Positions 24,522 to 34,149 of a stretch of 48,164 nt of DNA are shown here, in pieces. Source of the DNA: Chara braunii (taxonomy: Eukaryota > Streptophyta > Charophyceae > Charales > Characeae). The notes beneath the pieces are model-generated. The model was not told the origin of the DNA and ran no database searches. It saw only the letters and a list, made by a program, of their open reading frames with translations. Made by a program: the position numbers and the translations under genes. The number at the start of each line of letters is the position of its first letter. The first letter of the stretch is position 1. Where the stretch lies: NCBI GenBank assembly GCA_003427395.1, contig BFEA01000831.1, forward strand, positions 131,635 through 179,798, written 5' to 3'.

Positions 24522-24569
24522 CATCTACTATGCTTCAGCCATGGATCGTAGGAGAAGAACATTATGAAA
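24522..24569 (+). pseudogene. atpB: Inverted 48-bp copy of the atpB fragment end (hairpin arm)
   Basis: It is the exact reverse complement of 24585-24632, separated by a 15-nt loop (24570-24584). It encodes part of the same CF1 beta segment in the opposite orientation. The plastid fragment therefore folds back on itself at this end. Confidence 0.85.
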
Positions 24570-24834
24570 CTACTCCTTGAGCAATTTCATAATGTTCTTC
24601 TCCTACGATCCATGGCTGAAGCATAGTAGATGTTGAATCAAGTGGATCTACTGCTGGATATATCCCCTTTGCAGCAAGATTCCGAGAAAGAACAGTAGTA
24701 GCATCTAAATGAGCAAAGGTAGTAGCAGGAGCTGGATCAGTTAAATCATCTGCAGGTACATAAACTGCTTGAATAGAGGTAATAGAGCCTTCTTTTGTCG
24801 AAGTAATTCTTTCTTGAAGAGTGCCCATTTCTGT
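24570..24834 (-). pseudogene. atpB: Plastid ATP synthase CF1 beta fragment (nuclear plastid DNA)
   Basis: The minus strand encodes about 87 residues of a plastid-type ATP synthase beta subunit, including [52 protein letters not shown] and [28 protein letters not shown] and LAAKGIYP are plastid-type rather than mitochondrial. Only the C-terminal half of the nucleotide-binding domain is present. The Walker A segment and the C-terminal domain are missing, so this is a non-functional insertion. The DNA is AT-rich like plastid genes. On the right it abuts a satellite unit of the element; on the left it runs through the 15-nt loop into its own inverted copy. Confidence 0.9.
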
Positions 24835-25325
24835 ACAATCACCAAACAGTTTTGGATGTCGATCGTATGGACACATCATATGATGCTTACCAGCAAGCAA
24901 CGGCTGATTGCAGGACCTTCTATCCGGTGTGGATCTTTGAGAGCAGATATGACGCAATCCACCGTTAGATCCATTCCGGCGAGGGGGACCTGCCATTCTG
25001 CCGTTGTTTATTGTACTCATCACGTGGGAATCGACGACGTGAGGAACCGACAATGAACATTCTTAGGGGACTTTGCGACCGTGTTTGGAACTTATTGGCG
25101 TAGCACTAGATGCTCACCAAGCAGTTCTGGATGTCGGTTATATCGACACATCATTTGATGCCTTACAAGCAAACTGTGGTCGGATCCCGGCCCCCATCCA
25201 CGGTGTGGATGTATGAGAGCAGATTTGACACAATCCACCGTTAGATCCACATCGGAGAGGCGGACCTGTCATCCTGCCGCTGTTTAGTGTAGTCAACATG
25301 CAGGAGTCGACATCGCAAGAACCCG
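24835..25325 (-). repeat. About 275-bp satellite, two units in the left inverted repeat
   Basis: Two diverged units in the opposite orientation to the array at 46813-47905. The first is cut at its outer end by the atpB insertion; the second spans about 25058-25325. Shared landmarks are GATGCTCACCAAGCAGTTCT, CGACACATCA-ATGATGC, AAGCAA, a CCGGTGTGGAT-like word, GAGAGCAGA, and TGGATCTAACGG/GGACCTG. Confidence 0.8.
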
Positions 25326-25490
25326 ACGATGTTTCAATTGGGACGTGCTCTTGTTTCGTGATGTGCAGGTGCTTATCGACGATTTGTTTGCGGAAGTCGG
25401 GAGACAAGGACAGAGGGAAACATTTGCAGGTTGCCTGTTGTTTTCGTAAAGGTCAAGTTGAAGCAAAGTGGAATGCGTTCATTCAAAGTG

Positions 25491-25600
25491 CGCGTGAACT
25501 CGCACTTAGATGAAGGGTGCAGTTGAAGAAAAAGAGAGAGAGAAATAGTTGCAGGGTGCTCGTCGTTCACACCAGAAGTGAGAATGAACTCGCACTTAGA
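25491..25600. promoter_or_regulatory. Two palindromic sites, AGTGCG..TCGCACTT
   Basis: AAGTGCGCGTGAACTCGCACTT near 25487-25509 and AAGTGAGAATGAACTCGCACTT near 25573-25594, each followed by AGATG. Both belong to the AAGTGCGA-N6-TCGCACTT family. Confidence 0.6.
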
Positions 25601-25882
25601 TGGAGAAGCATGTGCGCACACCATCAGTGCGATGATTGAATATGGACGTTGGCTTGTCATTTGCATATTACCTAGTGAAAATATCATCAAATCTTTGTGT
25701 GGAGAAGATACATATCCATTCCTATAAGTAACGCTTGTCATCGCCTTCAAGTTGCCTAGTGTTTTTCTAAAAGGTGAAGTTGCACACTACAAGGAGAGTT
25801 TCCAGAAATCATTCAATGCAAAAAAATCATTCAATGGCAAATTGCAAAGTACACAGAGACGTTTTAAAAAAAAAATCAATAC

Positions 25883-26498
25883 AAAATTGCAAAGTACACG
25901 GAAGCTTTCCAAAATTCACAAAGTACATGGAGCCTTTCCAAAAATCATTGAAGGACACGTAGGCATTCCAAAAATCATTCCAGCCCACGTCGTATAGTCT
26001 ACATGACATGCCCTTATCTACAGAAGACGCTTCCGTACAGTCTATATCACTTCCCCTCTTCGCCACAAGCCGAAAAGTCCTGCATTACACATGAAACAAA
26101 CCCTACCACTAATACGAACATGTCGAAGACCTACATGAAAGCTGATTCAAGCCGAAGACCTACACGAACGCTGATTCGTGCTGAACAAAATTGCAAAGTA
26201 CACGGAAGTTTTTCAAAATTCACAAAGTACATGGAGCCTTTCCAAAAACCATTGAAGTACACGTTCTAAGGCACATGTAGGCATTCCAAAAATCATTCCA
26301 GCCCACGTCGTATACTCTACATGATATGCCCTTCTCTACAGAAGACGCTTCCGTGCAGTCTATATCACTCCCCCTCTTCGCCACAAGCCGAAAAGTCCTG
26401 CATTACACATGAAACAAACCCTACCTCTAATACGAACATGTCGAAGACCTACACGAACGCTGATTCGAGCCGAAGACCTACACGAACGCTGATTCGTG
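25883..26498. repeat. 304-bp tandem duplication
   Basis: Unit one 25883-26186, unit two 26187-26498. Shared text includes AAAATTGCAAAGTACACGGA, TACATGGAGCCTTTCC, TCATTCCAGCCCACGTCGTA and CACAAGCCGAAAAGTCCTGC. A 29-bp sub-repeat (GAAGACCTACACGAACGCTGATTCG variants) ends each unit. Start words match the right subterminal region in reverse. Confidence 0.85.
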
Positions 26499-26736
26499 TC
26501 GAGGTCCTGCATTAGACAAAAGGTCATCCGAACCCGACACGATGTTCATCTGCCTATACAAGTCCCAGACAAAAGCTCATCCAAGGCCGACATGATGTCC
26601 ACAACGTGATAGGGTCGGACCCACTGCAAAAGGAGTGAGGTGATAAATGGGAGTCTATTCGCATATAGAATCCGAATACCCTGAGACGATGAGTATCTTT
26701 GTAGCATGCGTCGAGTGAAAAAAGTTAGTACGATCT

Positions 26737-27414
26737 TCACGGTAGCAGCATGTTCAGACTTCGAGTAGCCTCCCGCGATCGTCGGCGTTGCGCTCGTCTA
26801 TGTTGAACTCGATTGAAAGGACTTGGTTCGGGAATTCGGGCCTCAAGATCTGCTTCGATATTCGGCAAGTCGCGCATGAGTAAATCTCTTAAAACTCGAT
26901 TCAAATTGCTCCAGTGGGGGATTTGGAACGGACAACGGTCTCCCCAAAACGGGGGACTGTCATCATTTTCTCTCACGCCGGATACAAGGAATAATTCTCC
27001 ATCCAAGCATGAGGCAATATGCATGATGAAGATCGATAAGAAAAACGTAATGGCAGGCTTACAACCTTCTGGCATTCTATCGAAAGATGTGCTGGTTACG
27101 TACGAATAATACAAACAACTTCTCAACTCCCCTTCAGATGCAATGTAGAAATCAATTCTGAAGACGGGCCTGTCGCGCAGCGTGGCCATCACAATGTACT
27201 GAAAAGCTGGGGTAGGCGGGGGCGAAACAGACGGTTGGACACGAGCGCGAACGTCTTCGGGGACCGGAAGGTAGCGGTATCTGGGAAGCCCAATGTTGCC
27301 AAACCACTATAAACCATAAATGTTCTCAGTTGCGGCAACAACTGCACTTCGCAGACTTTCGCAGTAGCCTAGGTCTCTGACAACGACCGTCCCGCTGAAA
27401 CTTCTAGACGACAT
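26737..27414 (-). pseudogene. Gene C: unknown protein, one in-frame stop
   Basis: ATG at 27412-27414 opens a frame of 225 codons ending at 26737. A single TAG at 27307-27309 (codon 36) interrupts it. The frame is protein-like on both sides: SFSGTVVVRDLGYCESLRS before, and GNIGLPRYRYLPVPEDVR, then PVFRIDFYIASEGELRS after, with a basic C-terminal end (HRRAQRRRSREATRS). The start lies in TGATGCAGGATG, a leader shared with genes A (GATGCAGAATG) and B (CATGCAGGATG). It starts 31 bp downstream of the gene A stop on the same strand. I do not recognise the protein. The TAG could be a CAG-to-TAG mutation or lie in an unrecognised intron. Confidence 0.5.
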
Positions 27415-27444
27415 CCTGCATCAGAAAAGAGAACAGCGCCATTG

Positions 27445-28527
27445 TCATATACGGAGAGGTGGGTAAACGGCGAATTTGAGACCGTCTGATGTTGACAAAG
27501 TGCGAATGAACTCGTAATTAGATAGACAGTTTATCATGCAACGGGGTATACCGAAGGGGACGGGCTGTAAGCATAGTGCAAGTCTATTCGTACTAGAGAA
27601 AAGACAAAGCAACGAATTCAGAACACTGCTAGTGAAGATGTAGATGTCAGCATCGCAGTAAGGGCAATCGCACACATATCTTATCTTCTCATTGCGCAGA
27701 GTCACTTCCTCAGGTCCGGAGGCTGAATAATCCAGATGGCGGTAAACAAATCGCAATTCATTGTCCCTATGTTCAACTGTGAAATTGATTTCGTCACAGC
27801 TATCGAAGAGGTAGTGAAGTTGTTGGTGCACCAAACAGTCGACCCGCAAATGCAGCTCATCGTAGAGTGCTTGATCTATGGCGAACCTGTTTTTGAACCA
27901 TGCAAGGGAACCAGTAGGGCCGGATGTGTGAAACGCTTGAAAAGAAGTGAGCTTGACACCGTGAAATTCCTCCCTTGCGAGAAAAAAAGCTCTCATTCGT
28001 CGACCGTCCACCTTCACGGCAGAGAAGAGCGTCACGATGGTGGTGCCTCGATTGCATACCCTCGCTCGACCGAAGTAGTCTATGATCACCGGCGCCGACT
28101 TCGTCAGTTGGCCGAGGCAAAACCAGACACTCAGTTTTTGATGCAACTTGTCCAACGACGCCCACTTAAGTTTCTCACATAAAATGTGCCATGCTTCAAC
28201 CATCTTAGAAGTTTTGACGGGTTCCTCTTCAACGGGTTCCCTCTTCAGAAGTGACTCCAACCTGATAGGGTATGCATGTACATCCTTCATCAGAGTGTAC
28301 AGGTACCAAAAGTTCGACCCTACATCATGGCAAATCCGAAGTTGTACTTCTTCTGCACTTTGCCACGAAGGGATTTCCCCGTCCGGAGCAACATCATCTT
28401 CGAGGTGCAGGTAGTCACGGTCCAGACCAGAGCGTCCAATGTCTTCCCAAATGTTCTTCGACAAAATGATTAGATCGAAATTTGGCGCTGAGGACTTCGT
28501 AATCTGCGACGAAGTCCTGATATCCAT
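27445..28527 (-). CDS. Gene A: unknown protein, 360 aa, paralogue of gene B
   Basis: An open frame of 360 codons with a true ATG at 28525-28527, preceded by CTGATGCAGA. Shared with gene B: DLIIL/DLIIM near the start, DYLHL/DYLHI, W(Y/F)C(L/I)G, PVIIDY.GR.R..NRGT...TLF (about residues 160-185), R.RAFFL.RE.F, RVDCLVH.QL..LF..CD.I.FT.EH.DN, and a C-terminal DCP(Y/H)C cluster that could bind metal. The last 50 or so residues (from FTSSVLNSLL) have no match in B. They are encoded by DNA containing a palindromic site (NYEFIRTL at 27499-27520), so the stop may have moved downstream. Function unknown; cargo of the mobile element is inferred from position. Confidence 0.65.
   Translation of the reverse strand: MDIRTSSQITKSSAPNFDLIILSKNIWEDIGRSGLDRDYLHLEDDVAPDGEIPSWQSAEEVQLRICHDVGSNFWYLYTLMKDVHAYPIRLESLLKREPVEEEPVKTSKMVEAWHILCEKLKWASLDKLHQKLSVWFCLGQLTKSAPVIIDYFGRARVCNRGTTIVTLFSAVKVDGRRMRAFFLAREEFHGVKLTSFQAFHTSGPTGSLAWFKNRFAIDQALYDELHLRVDCLVHQQLHYLFDSCDEINFTVEHRDNELRFVYRHLDYSASGPEEVTLRNEKIRYVCDCPYCDADIYIFTSSVLNSLLCLFSSTNRLALCLQPVPFGIPRCMINCLSNYEFIRTLSTSDGLKFAVYPPLRI
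27499..27595. promoter_or_regulatory. Two palindromic sites upstream of gene C, inside the gene A 3-prime end
   Basis: AAGTGCGAATGAACTCGTAATT (27499-27520) and AGTGCAAGTCTATTCGTACT (27576-27595) are degraded family members, 85-180 bp before the gene C start. Confidence 0.5.
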
Positions 28528-29033
28528 TCTGCATCAGCGGAGAAACGCAAGGAAGCGCGTCAGTTGCGATTCTCGCAAGTGCTTAAGCAAAAATTCCAGG
28601 AATGTTATGTGCACGAAAGGGTTCGATAATTGGTAATTGGTTCGCACATCACAAGAGAGCGCAAGTTTTCTAACCGCCGTCTAATGCCGACTTATTTTCT
28701 ACACGTCATTCTTGTGGGTCGATAAGTGAGAGTAGATTCGCACTTCGCAAATCGGCACAAGTCCTGCAACCGCCGCCGACGATTGAAAAATAAATGACAG
28801 TAGATTCGCACTTCGCAACTGATCACAAGTCCTGCAACCGCTACTCAACTTCGACTCATCTTCAACACGTCGTTAATGTGGAACGGTCAGACTACTCTCT
28901 TATTGGGTGGAACGGTCATACTACTCTCTTAATCAGCGCAAGTCCTGAAATGATGGCGTCGATGAACGGCGAGGTCGTCCTATGAGTACAGCAGCAAAGT
29001 GCGAACTAACTCGGAGTTGTCTCACATAGCAGG
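28528..29033. promoter_or_regulatory. Gene A-gene B intergenic region with palindromic sites
   Basis: Family members: TTGGTTCGCA near 28637, AAGTGAGAGTAGATTCGCACTT (28724-28745), ACAGTAGATTCGCACTT near 28797, and AAGTGCGAACTAACTCGGAGTT (28998-29019). Around them the phrase CACAAGTCCTGCAACCGC is repeated. This looks like the upstream region of gene A. Confidence 0.5.
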
Positions 29034-29927
29034 TCATGGCGACTGGTGTCCATCCTCACAGTGAGGACAGTCGTAGATCTGTCTCCGCCTACCCCCTACG
29101 AATTCCAATGTTTGGACACCCGAACGGTGATGCGAAACTTTTCGTAGAGTGTAGTCATTGCAGTTGTCCTTGTGTTCTAACGTGAATAATATGTCGTCAC
29201 ACAATCCGAAAAGGAAGTAAAGTTGGGCATGCACCAAACAGTCAACCCTTTGATTCAACTCTTTTGCGAGCGAAGGATCTATTTTGAATCGTTGACGGAA
29301 GCGCTCGAGAGCACCAACGGATGCAAGCTCGCGAAAGTCTTCCCTCACAAGGAAGAAAGCTCTCAGTTGCTTACCACACAACTTGGCTGTCGTGAAAAGA
29401 GTCAGCACAGGGGTGCCACGGTTGAACAGACGAACTCGGCCATGGTAGTCTATGATCACAGGAAAACGCAACTGCGGCTTCCCGATGCAGTACCATGCGC
29501 AAAGTTTAGCATGTTGCTCGTCCATACAACCCCACTCTTGTTCGAAGCGCAGCAACTCCTAGTCATCTACCATATCCTCGACGTCCATCTTCTGCTCTTG
29601 ACAAGATGGAACTTCCAAAAGTTGGACTTCTTCTAAACTCCAGTAGAGGTACCACATATTTGATCCTCTATCACGAACTATTGTAGTTTGTCCATCAACA
29701 ACACGTGTTTCGGGTGCAATGTAACCGTCGAGGCCGACCCCAGCTTAGATATGCAGATAATCGCTGTCAAGACTGAGCGTTTGTTGTGCCAAAATGCATT
29801 TGTTCATGATGATAAGATCCGTGTCCACATTCTCGATCGAAAAGGAATACTCACTCGCGTACGACGAGGTTTCGTAGGACATTGTCTCATATACAATGTC
29901 GCACGATGGTGTGTCGTCGTCATGCAT
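29034..29927 (-). pseudogene. Gene B: paralogue of gene A, broken by two stops
   Basis: The frame from ATG at 29925-29927 (GCAGGATGCATGACGAC) to the stop at 29034 is continuous except for TAA at 29745-29747 (after DSDYLHI) and TAG at 29559-29561 (before ELLRFEQEWGC). All segments align in order with gene A, including GSN.WYLY, FPVIIDYHGRVRLFNRGTP, AFFLVREDF, RVDCLVHAQLYFLFGLCDD and YDCPHCEDGH. B ends right after the CPHC cluster, which suggests the original family end. A diverged, inactivated duplicate. A TAG from CAG by C-to-T change is plausible for the second stop. Confidence 0.7.
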
Positions 29928-29944
29928 CCTGCATGACAAGAAAC

Positions 29945-30022
29945 CGGAATTAGCTCGCAGTTCACGTCTCGCCATTATCTTAGCAGAGTTCGTAGCTACC
30001 AAATTCGAATCAGTTCGCATTT
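29945..30022. promoter_or_regulatory. Two palindromic half-sites just upstream of gene B
   Basis: GGAATTAGCTCGCAGTT (29946-29962) and TTCGAATCAGTTCGCATTT (30003-30021) lie about 20 and 75 bp before the gene B start. They are degraded members of the palindrome family. Confidence 0.45.
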
Positions 30023-30186
30023 ATCTAAGCGGGCACGTCGGACGGACCGGAAAGACAGCCGTCTCCCAAGGCCACAAGCGCTTTCTCGCAAACGGATGTC
30101 GGTATTGCAAGGCCTGTCACGAATTTGCTCTCATCTGTCCCTTTGCGAAAAGGTCTTCTCCAAGAATAAGCCACGGTTTCGGCGCG

Positions 30187-33165
30187 TTACCATTGTTCCT
30201 CGTCCGAAGTGGAAAGTTTTGACCTCTTCGTCCAAGCGCCGGAGTACCTTTCGCGAAGATCGGACGAGTGACCTGTAGGCACCCACCATTGTATACGTAA
30301 ACAACCGAAATGCGGTGAGGAACGGTTGTCCACAACCTCAGACTGTGCTCTGCCAACCCAGAACGGGACACCTTGAGACAGTTCCTCATCAGGCGGCCTA
30401 AGAATCAGAAAATCACCTTGGTTTATATGGCGCCGAGGGTCGAAGTCCACTTTTGGACGGCCCGCCCTCGGTCCTATATATAAGCGAAGCATCTGGCGAA
30501 GGAGGGTCGGCTTCTTGAACTTCCTCCACAGTTTCGACTGATTGTGGCCAGAAGGTGTGAGGATAGATCTCCGGCTCGTCCGCCCCGAGGACATCATCTT
30601 GCTCACCCTCTTCCGTCTCCTTCTTCTTTTGCTTTTGGATCATGTCGTCCGCCTCAATGAAGATGGCTTTCCAGTAAGACAAAGCATCCTCCCGCTTGTC
30701 GACCTCCTCCTTCCTATATGTCTGCCACATGTGTCTATGCTGTTCGAGGACGTCCACAAATTTTTGGACACTGTCACGATCCATCCGAAAATCGTCTTTA
30801 ACGACACGGGGAATAACACATGGCTGTGGAGGGGAGGTAGGGCCTGCATACTGGCCATCGACAACAGGGAACCAGTGAACTGGTCTGCCTTCCGGCATCC
30901 ATTCCGCATCGGTACAGTACTTCTTGTACACCATGACGGGACTGCCGTCACGCATAAAGAATTTGAAGAGGTGCGGTTTCGATACGCCGACGATGGTTCT
31001 ATCGACGTATCGATCCACTACCCGGCGCCAATCGGCAATGTGATCGAGCTCAATGCACTTCGGCGGTATCTTGTGCGACGACTCGATAAGCGAGAACAAC
31101 TGCTTCATGGTGTAAGCATCGTTGTCCTTCAGTTTTTTCGAGAAAACACTAAAAGTCGCGTCTATGTCGGTATGATTTCACCAGAAGAGGCCAAACACAT
31201 AAGGTATTGGTTTTTGTTTTCTCTCCTGCAATTGTCCGCCTGGATGTGGAGGTGGCGTGGCCATTTCTGTCCCGACGCCTGCAACTCACATAGCGTCCGC
31301 ATAACGCACGTCATGGTGCCATCGGAACCGTGCGCATAGAGAGGCAAATACGTGTACACATAAATGGACGGTTTTCTGCCGTGAGCTACGACCGTGGTCA
31401 GGTTCGTTTTCATCATCATTTCGTGTCGATGATCCTTGGAGTAATTATACATGCCGATGTGAGGAATGGTTGTCTTTTTCTGATCCATTACATCCACTAT
31501 AAGGTAGAGGTATTCCGCGGGGTTAAGAATGGAACGAAGTTTCCAGTTAGCGTAATCCGCACGGTGAGCGACCTGATCTAGTTGGTATTTGCGGTGCTTT
31601 TCATCGAAATCCCTACGCTTACGAAGGAGGAAGGCGTTGTCTCTGGCCTGTCGAAGGCATACGCACTCACCACACTTTGTAAACGAGTTGGACTTGGCAA
31701 GGTCGGCATGCCACAAGTACTTCCTCCATATGGAGTAGAAGACTTGCTCCGAAACAACGGTCTGACCCGCCGCTTCCAAGTCCGCCTTGATAGACTCGCA
31801 TACAAGGAGCTTCGTGAAATAAGCAGGGAGCCTAACTTTGGGTCGTTGTGAGGTCCCCCTCACAACCGTTTCGTTAGGCATAGCATCTCCATGTTCTTCC
31901 ACGAACCTTGTCACACGAGCCAGCATGCTCACATACTCCGGTCTCGGATTCAACAATCCCCATCGACCATGACGGCCACGGACGACCCCGTCCGACTTGC
32001 ACTTGCTATAACGACGAAATGTGTTTCGACATATCCCTATTATTTTGCACCAACCGGCGATGCACACACGGCGTTTGCACTGCACTGGTTGGACTCTTTC
32101 CAGGCCGCCGTCGAGGATAGTGAAATTATCTAGGGTTTACATCCACCACTCGATCCTCTTTTCGAGGGACATTTCGTAATAGGCTTCGCGCACCGGTTTG
32201 ATATCGTCAATGGTCAAGACCCAAAAACACTTGTTCTTACAACATTTGTACGTCGGGACGAGCGCAATGTTAGTTTCATTCAATCGACATTTGACCCTCT
32301 TCGAATGTTCTGACCTTCTAACCGGCCTATTTTTTCGATTATATCTTCTCCTCTCTCCAAGTAGGGGATGGGATAAAACTTGAAGGACTGCTTCGGGAGT
32401 TCCAGGTTGGTTTTTGGTCGGGGACCTATGCGCTGCACCTAGGAATTTCGATCTGTCCGTGGGAACGGTTATCGGCAAATCAGATTGGGAGGATTCCGAT
32501 GAACTGTAGAAATTTCTGTCTACAAAACTAGTCAACCAATTTTCCATTGCACCCGTCGCTGTCATTGACGGAGAGCCAACTATTCCGGCTTCACATGCAA
32601 TTCTCTTACCTATCTTCGCACTTCCACACGCATGTACCGTTGCATGGTCCCTATCATACCCGTTTCTACCAAATGCACCGCATTGTTCCCGATCAGATCC
32701 GTTTCTATCGGGCGTACCGCAGAAGTCTGTGTCCACCAACGACCGACTGTAGTCAAATGCTAGAGGTTGGGTAACTTCAATGCTTCCTGACAGTCTACCC
32801 GCTATCCGCACGAGATCTGATCCAGTCGTTTCGGACACACCATAGAAATTTGTATCCACAAACATCCACCCACCGGGAAACATCTCGACATCCCGAACAC
32901 CCTCACTACCGGGGATTAGCGCTGTAGATACGCGCTGACCGTCGGGAACGTCGGTAAAGCGAACAAAACGACGCCGGGGGGATGTCGTAGACGAGCCTGA
33001 ATGATTCGTCGGGGTCAACATCGAGAACTCCCTTTTCAAACCGCAATGCTGATCAGAGGGAGCTTCTGGGCTGCTGTCACAAGAACTACGTTCTCGAACA
33101 TCGTCTTCTCCGTGTTGTCGTGACGGTGGCGGTGGCGTGACACAGTGGACAGATTGGACAGCCAT
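30187..33165 (-). pseudogene. DUF7869-like putative DDE transposase, broken
   Basis: Three frames on the minus strand join into one gene. Segment 1 (from ATG at 33163-33165) ends in YKCCKNKCFWVLTIDDIKPVR and EKRIEWWM, then TAA at 32137-32139. The same frame reopens 17 codons before 32085 and continues for 307 residues: a C-rich patch (KCGECVCL), then IVDVMDQKKTTIPHIGMYN (first acidic site) and IQADNCRRENKNQYL (second acidic site). The third acidic motif, NHTDIDATFS (GHTH.DID in relatives), lies in another frame at 31156-31177; about 25 residues expected before it are missing. The C-terminal part (31108-30413) shifts frame again into GDFLILRPPDEELSQG and LRIQWWVP (30606-30187). The order matches the DUF7869 family, which I recall as transposase-like. 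It is inactive as written. Confidence 0.7.
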
Positions 33166-33395
33166 TTGAAGACGATTCACAAGGAAACTGTACAACAAGA
33201 AAATGACGTCAACGTATGACGAGGTCAGGGAAATAAACAAGAGGGAGCAAACTTACATTTCAAATATTTATCACAAAACAGTGGAACAACAACATTTGAA
33301 TCTATATCGTTTTGTCGGACCCTGATGTGAGGCTCAAGTGGTATCTCAAGTCTGACTCCTCACCCACTCCTTCAGTGTGCAAGTGGTTTGGATAT
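33166..33395. other. Leader of the transposase gene
   Basis: A further 25 in-frame codons lie upstream of the chosen ATG, up to 33240, without an obvious domain. CAAATGGCT is the start context. No strong TATA box is seen. Confidence 0.35.
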
Positions 33396-34115
33396 GTCCG
33401 AGTAAACTCGCAGTTTTTCAGGCAAGAGTACAAATGCGAGTTGATTCGGACTTATTCAACGTAGAGTAAGAAATTAAGTTCATGGTTGGAACAAGACCGA
33501 ACACAAGTGCGAGTCGATTCGGTATTTTCCACTAAACAGCGAGAAATTTCAAGTGCCAAAAAATCCGCACTTCAGAGGAACATTTCGATTACGCCGTGCA
33601 ATAAGAAATTGCCTTCGTGGTTGGTTCAGTGGCGAGTTAACTCGCAAATACAAAATGACTTCATTCTTTTGGGCCGAGAAGATACGCGAATTATCGACTG
33701 AAGAGGAACAAATTTAGGGGGATGGGTGGTTGAAGAGCGAATAAATTCGCACTTGCAAACAAGCATTTCCAGTATGAAACTGGGGCTTGTGGACTAAAGA
33801 GTCAAAAATTTGGGGGGATGGTTGGTTGAAGAGCGAATAAATTCGCACTTGCAGACGAACATTTCCACTATGAAACTGGGACTTTTGGANTGTAGAGTAA
33901 GAAATTTANGGGGATGGTTGATTGAAGAGCGAATAAATTTGCACTTGCAAACGGGCATTTTCATTACGAAACTGGGGGTACAAGTGCGAGTTAATTCTGA
34001 CCTATGGACTAAACAGTGACAAATTAAGGGGTTGGTTGGTTCAAGGGCGAATGAATTCGCACTTGTAAATGAGCATTTCCATTACGAAACTGCGGGTACA
34101 AGTGCAAGTTGTTCC
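33396..34115. repeat. Tandem array carrying about ten palindromic sites
   Basis: Units of roughly 95-117 bp contain GGGGATGG-TGGTTGAAGAGCGA, a palindromic site, TTGCAAAC, GCATTTCC and TGAAACTGGG. Sites lie near 33396, 33432, 33503, 33630, 33735, 33830, 33927, 33980, 34044 and 34098; AGCGAATAAATTCGCACTTG is the commonest form. Two n calls fall inside. The array sits upstream of the leftward transposase gene. Confidence 0.75.
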
Positions 34116-34149
34116 TGGCTTGTTCTGCGTGTAGTACGAGCCACAGATC

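Larger units (their letters stand above)
24036..26000 (+). repeat. Left terminal inverted repeat of the large element
   Basis: Modules matching the right end in reverse complement and in the same inward order: 24036-24062 with 48039-48065 (25 of 27 identical); 24070-24081 with 47997-48008 (identical); satellite from 25058 with 47914 downward; 25324-25374 with 46763-46814; 25640-25662 with about 46602-46625; 25690-25722 with about 46548-46590; 25836-25865 with 46334-46359. A copy of the 25555-25660 module is also present at 24245-24360. A plastid fragment interrupts it at 24522-24834. Confidence 0.75.

Noticed and set aside
24570-24834. A functional nuclear ATP synthase gene
   Set aside because: Only about 87 residues, no Walker A, no C-terminal domain, folded back on itself and of plastid type.
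30542-31339. 265-residue plus-strand frame opposite the transposase
   Set aside because: It is the antisense shadow of the transposase C-terminal part, whose family motifs are clear on the minus strand.
33396-34115. CRISPR-like array
   Set aside because: Units are diverged tandem repeats with similar spacers, no unique spacers and no cas genes; the context is eukaryotic.
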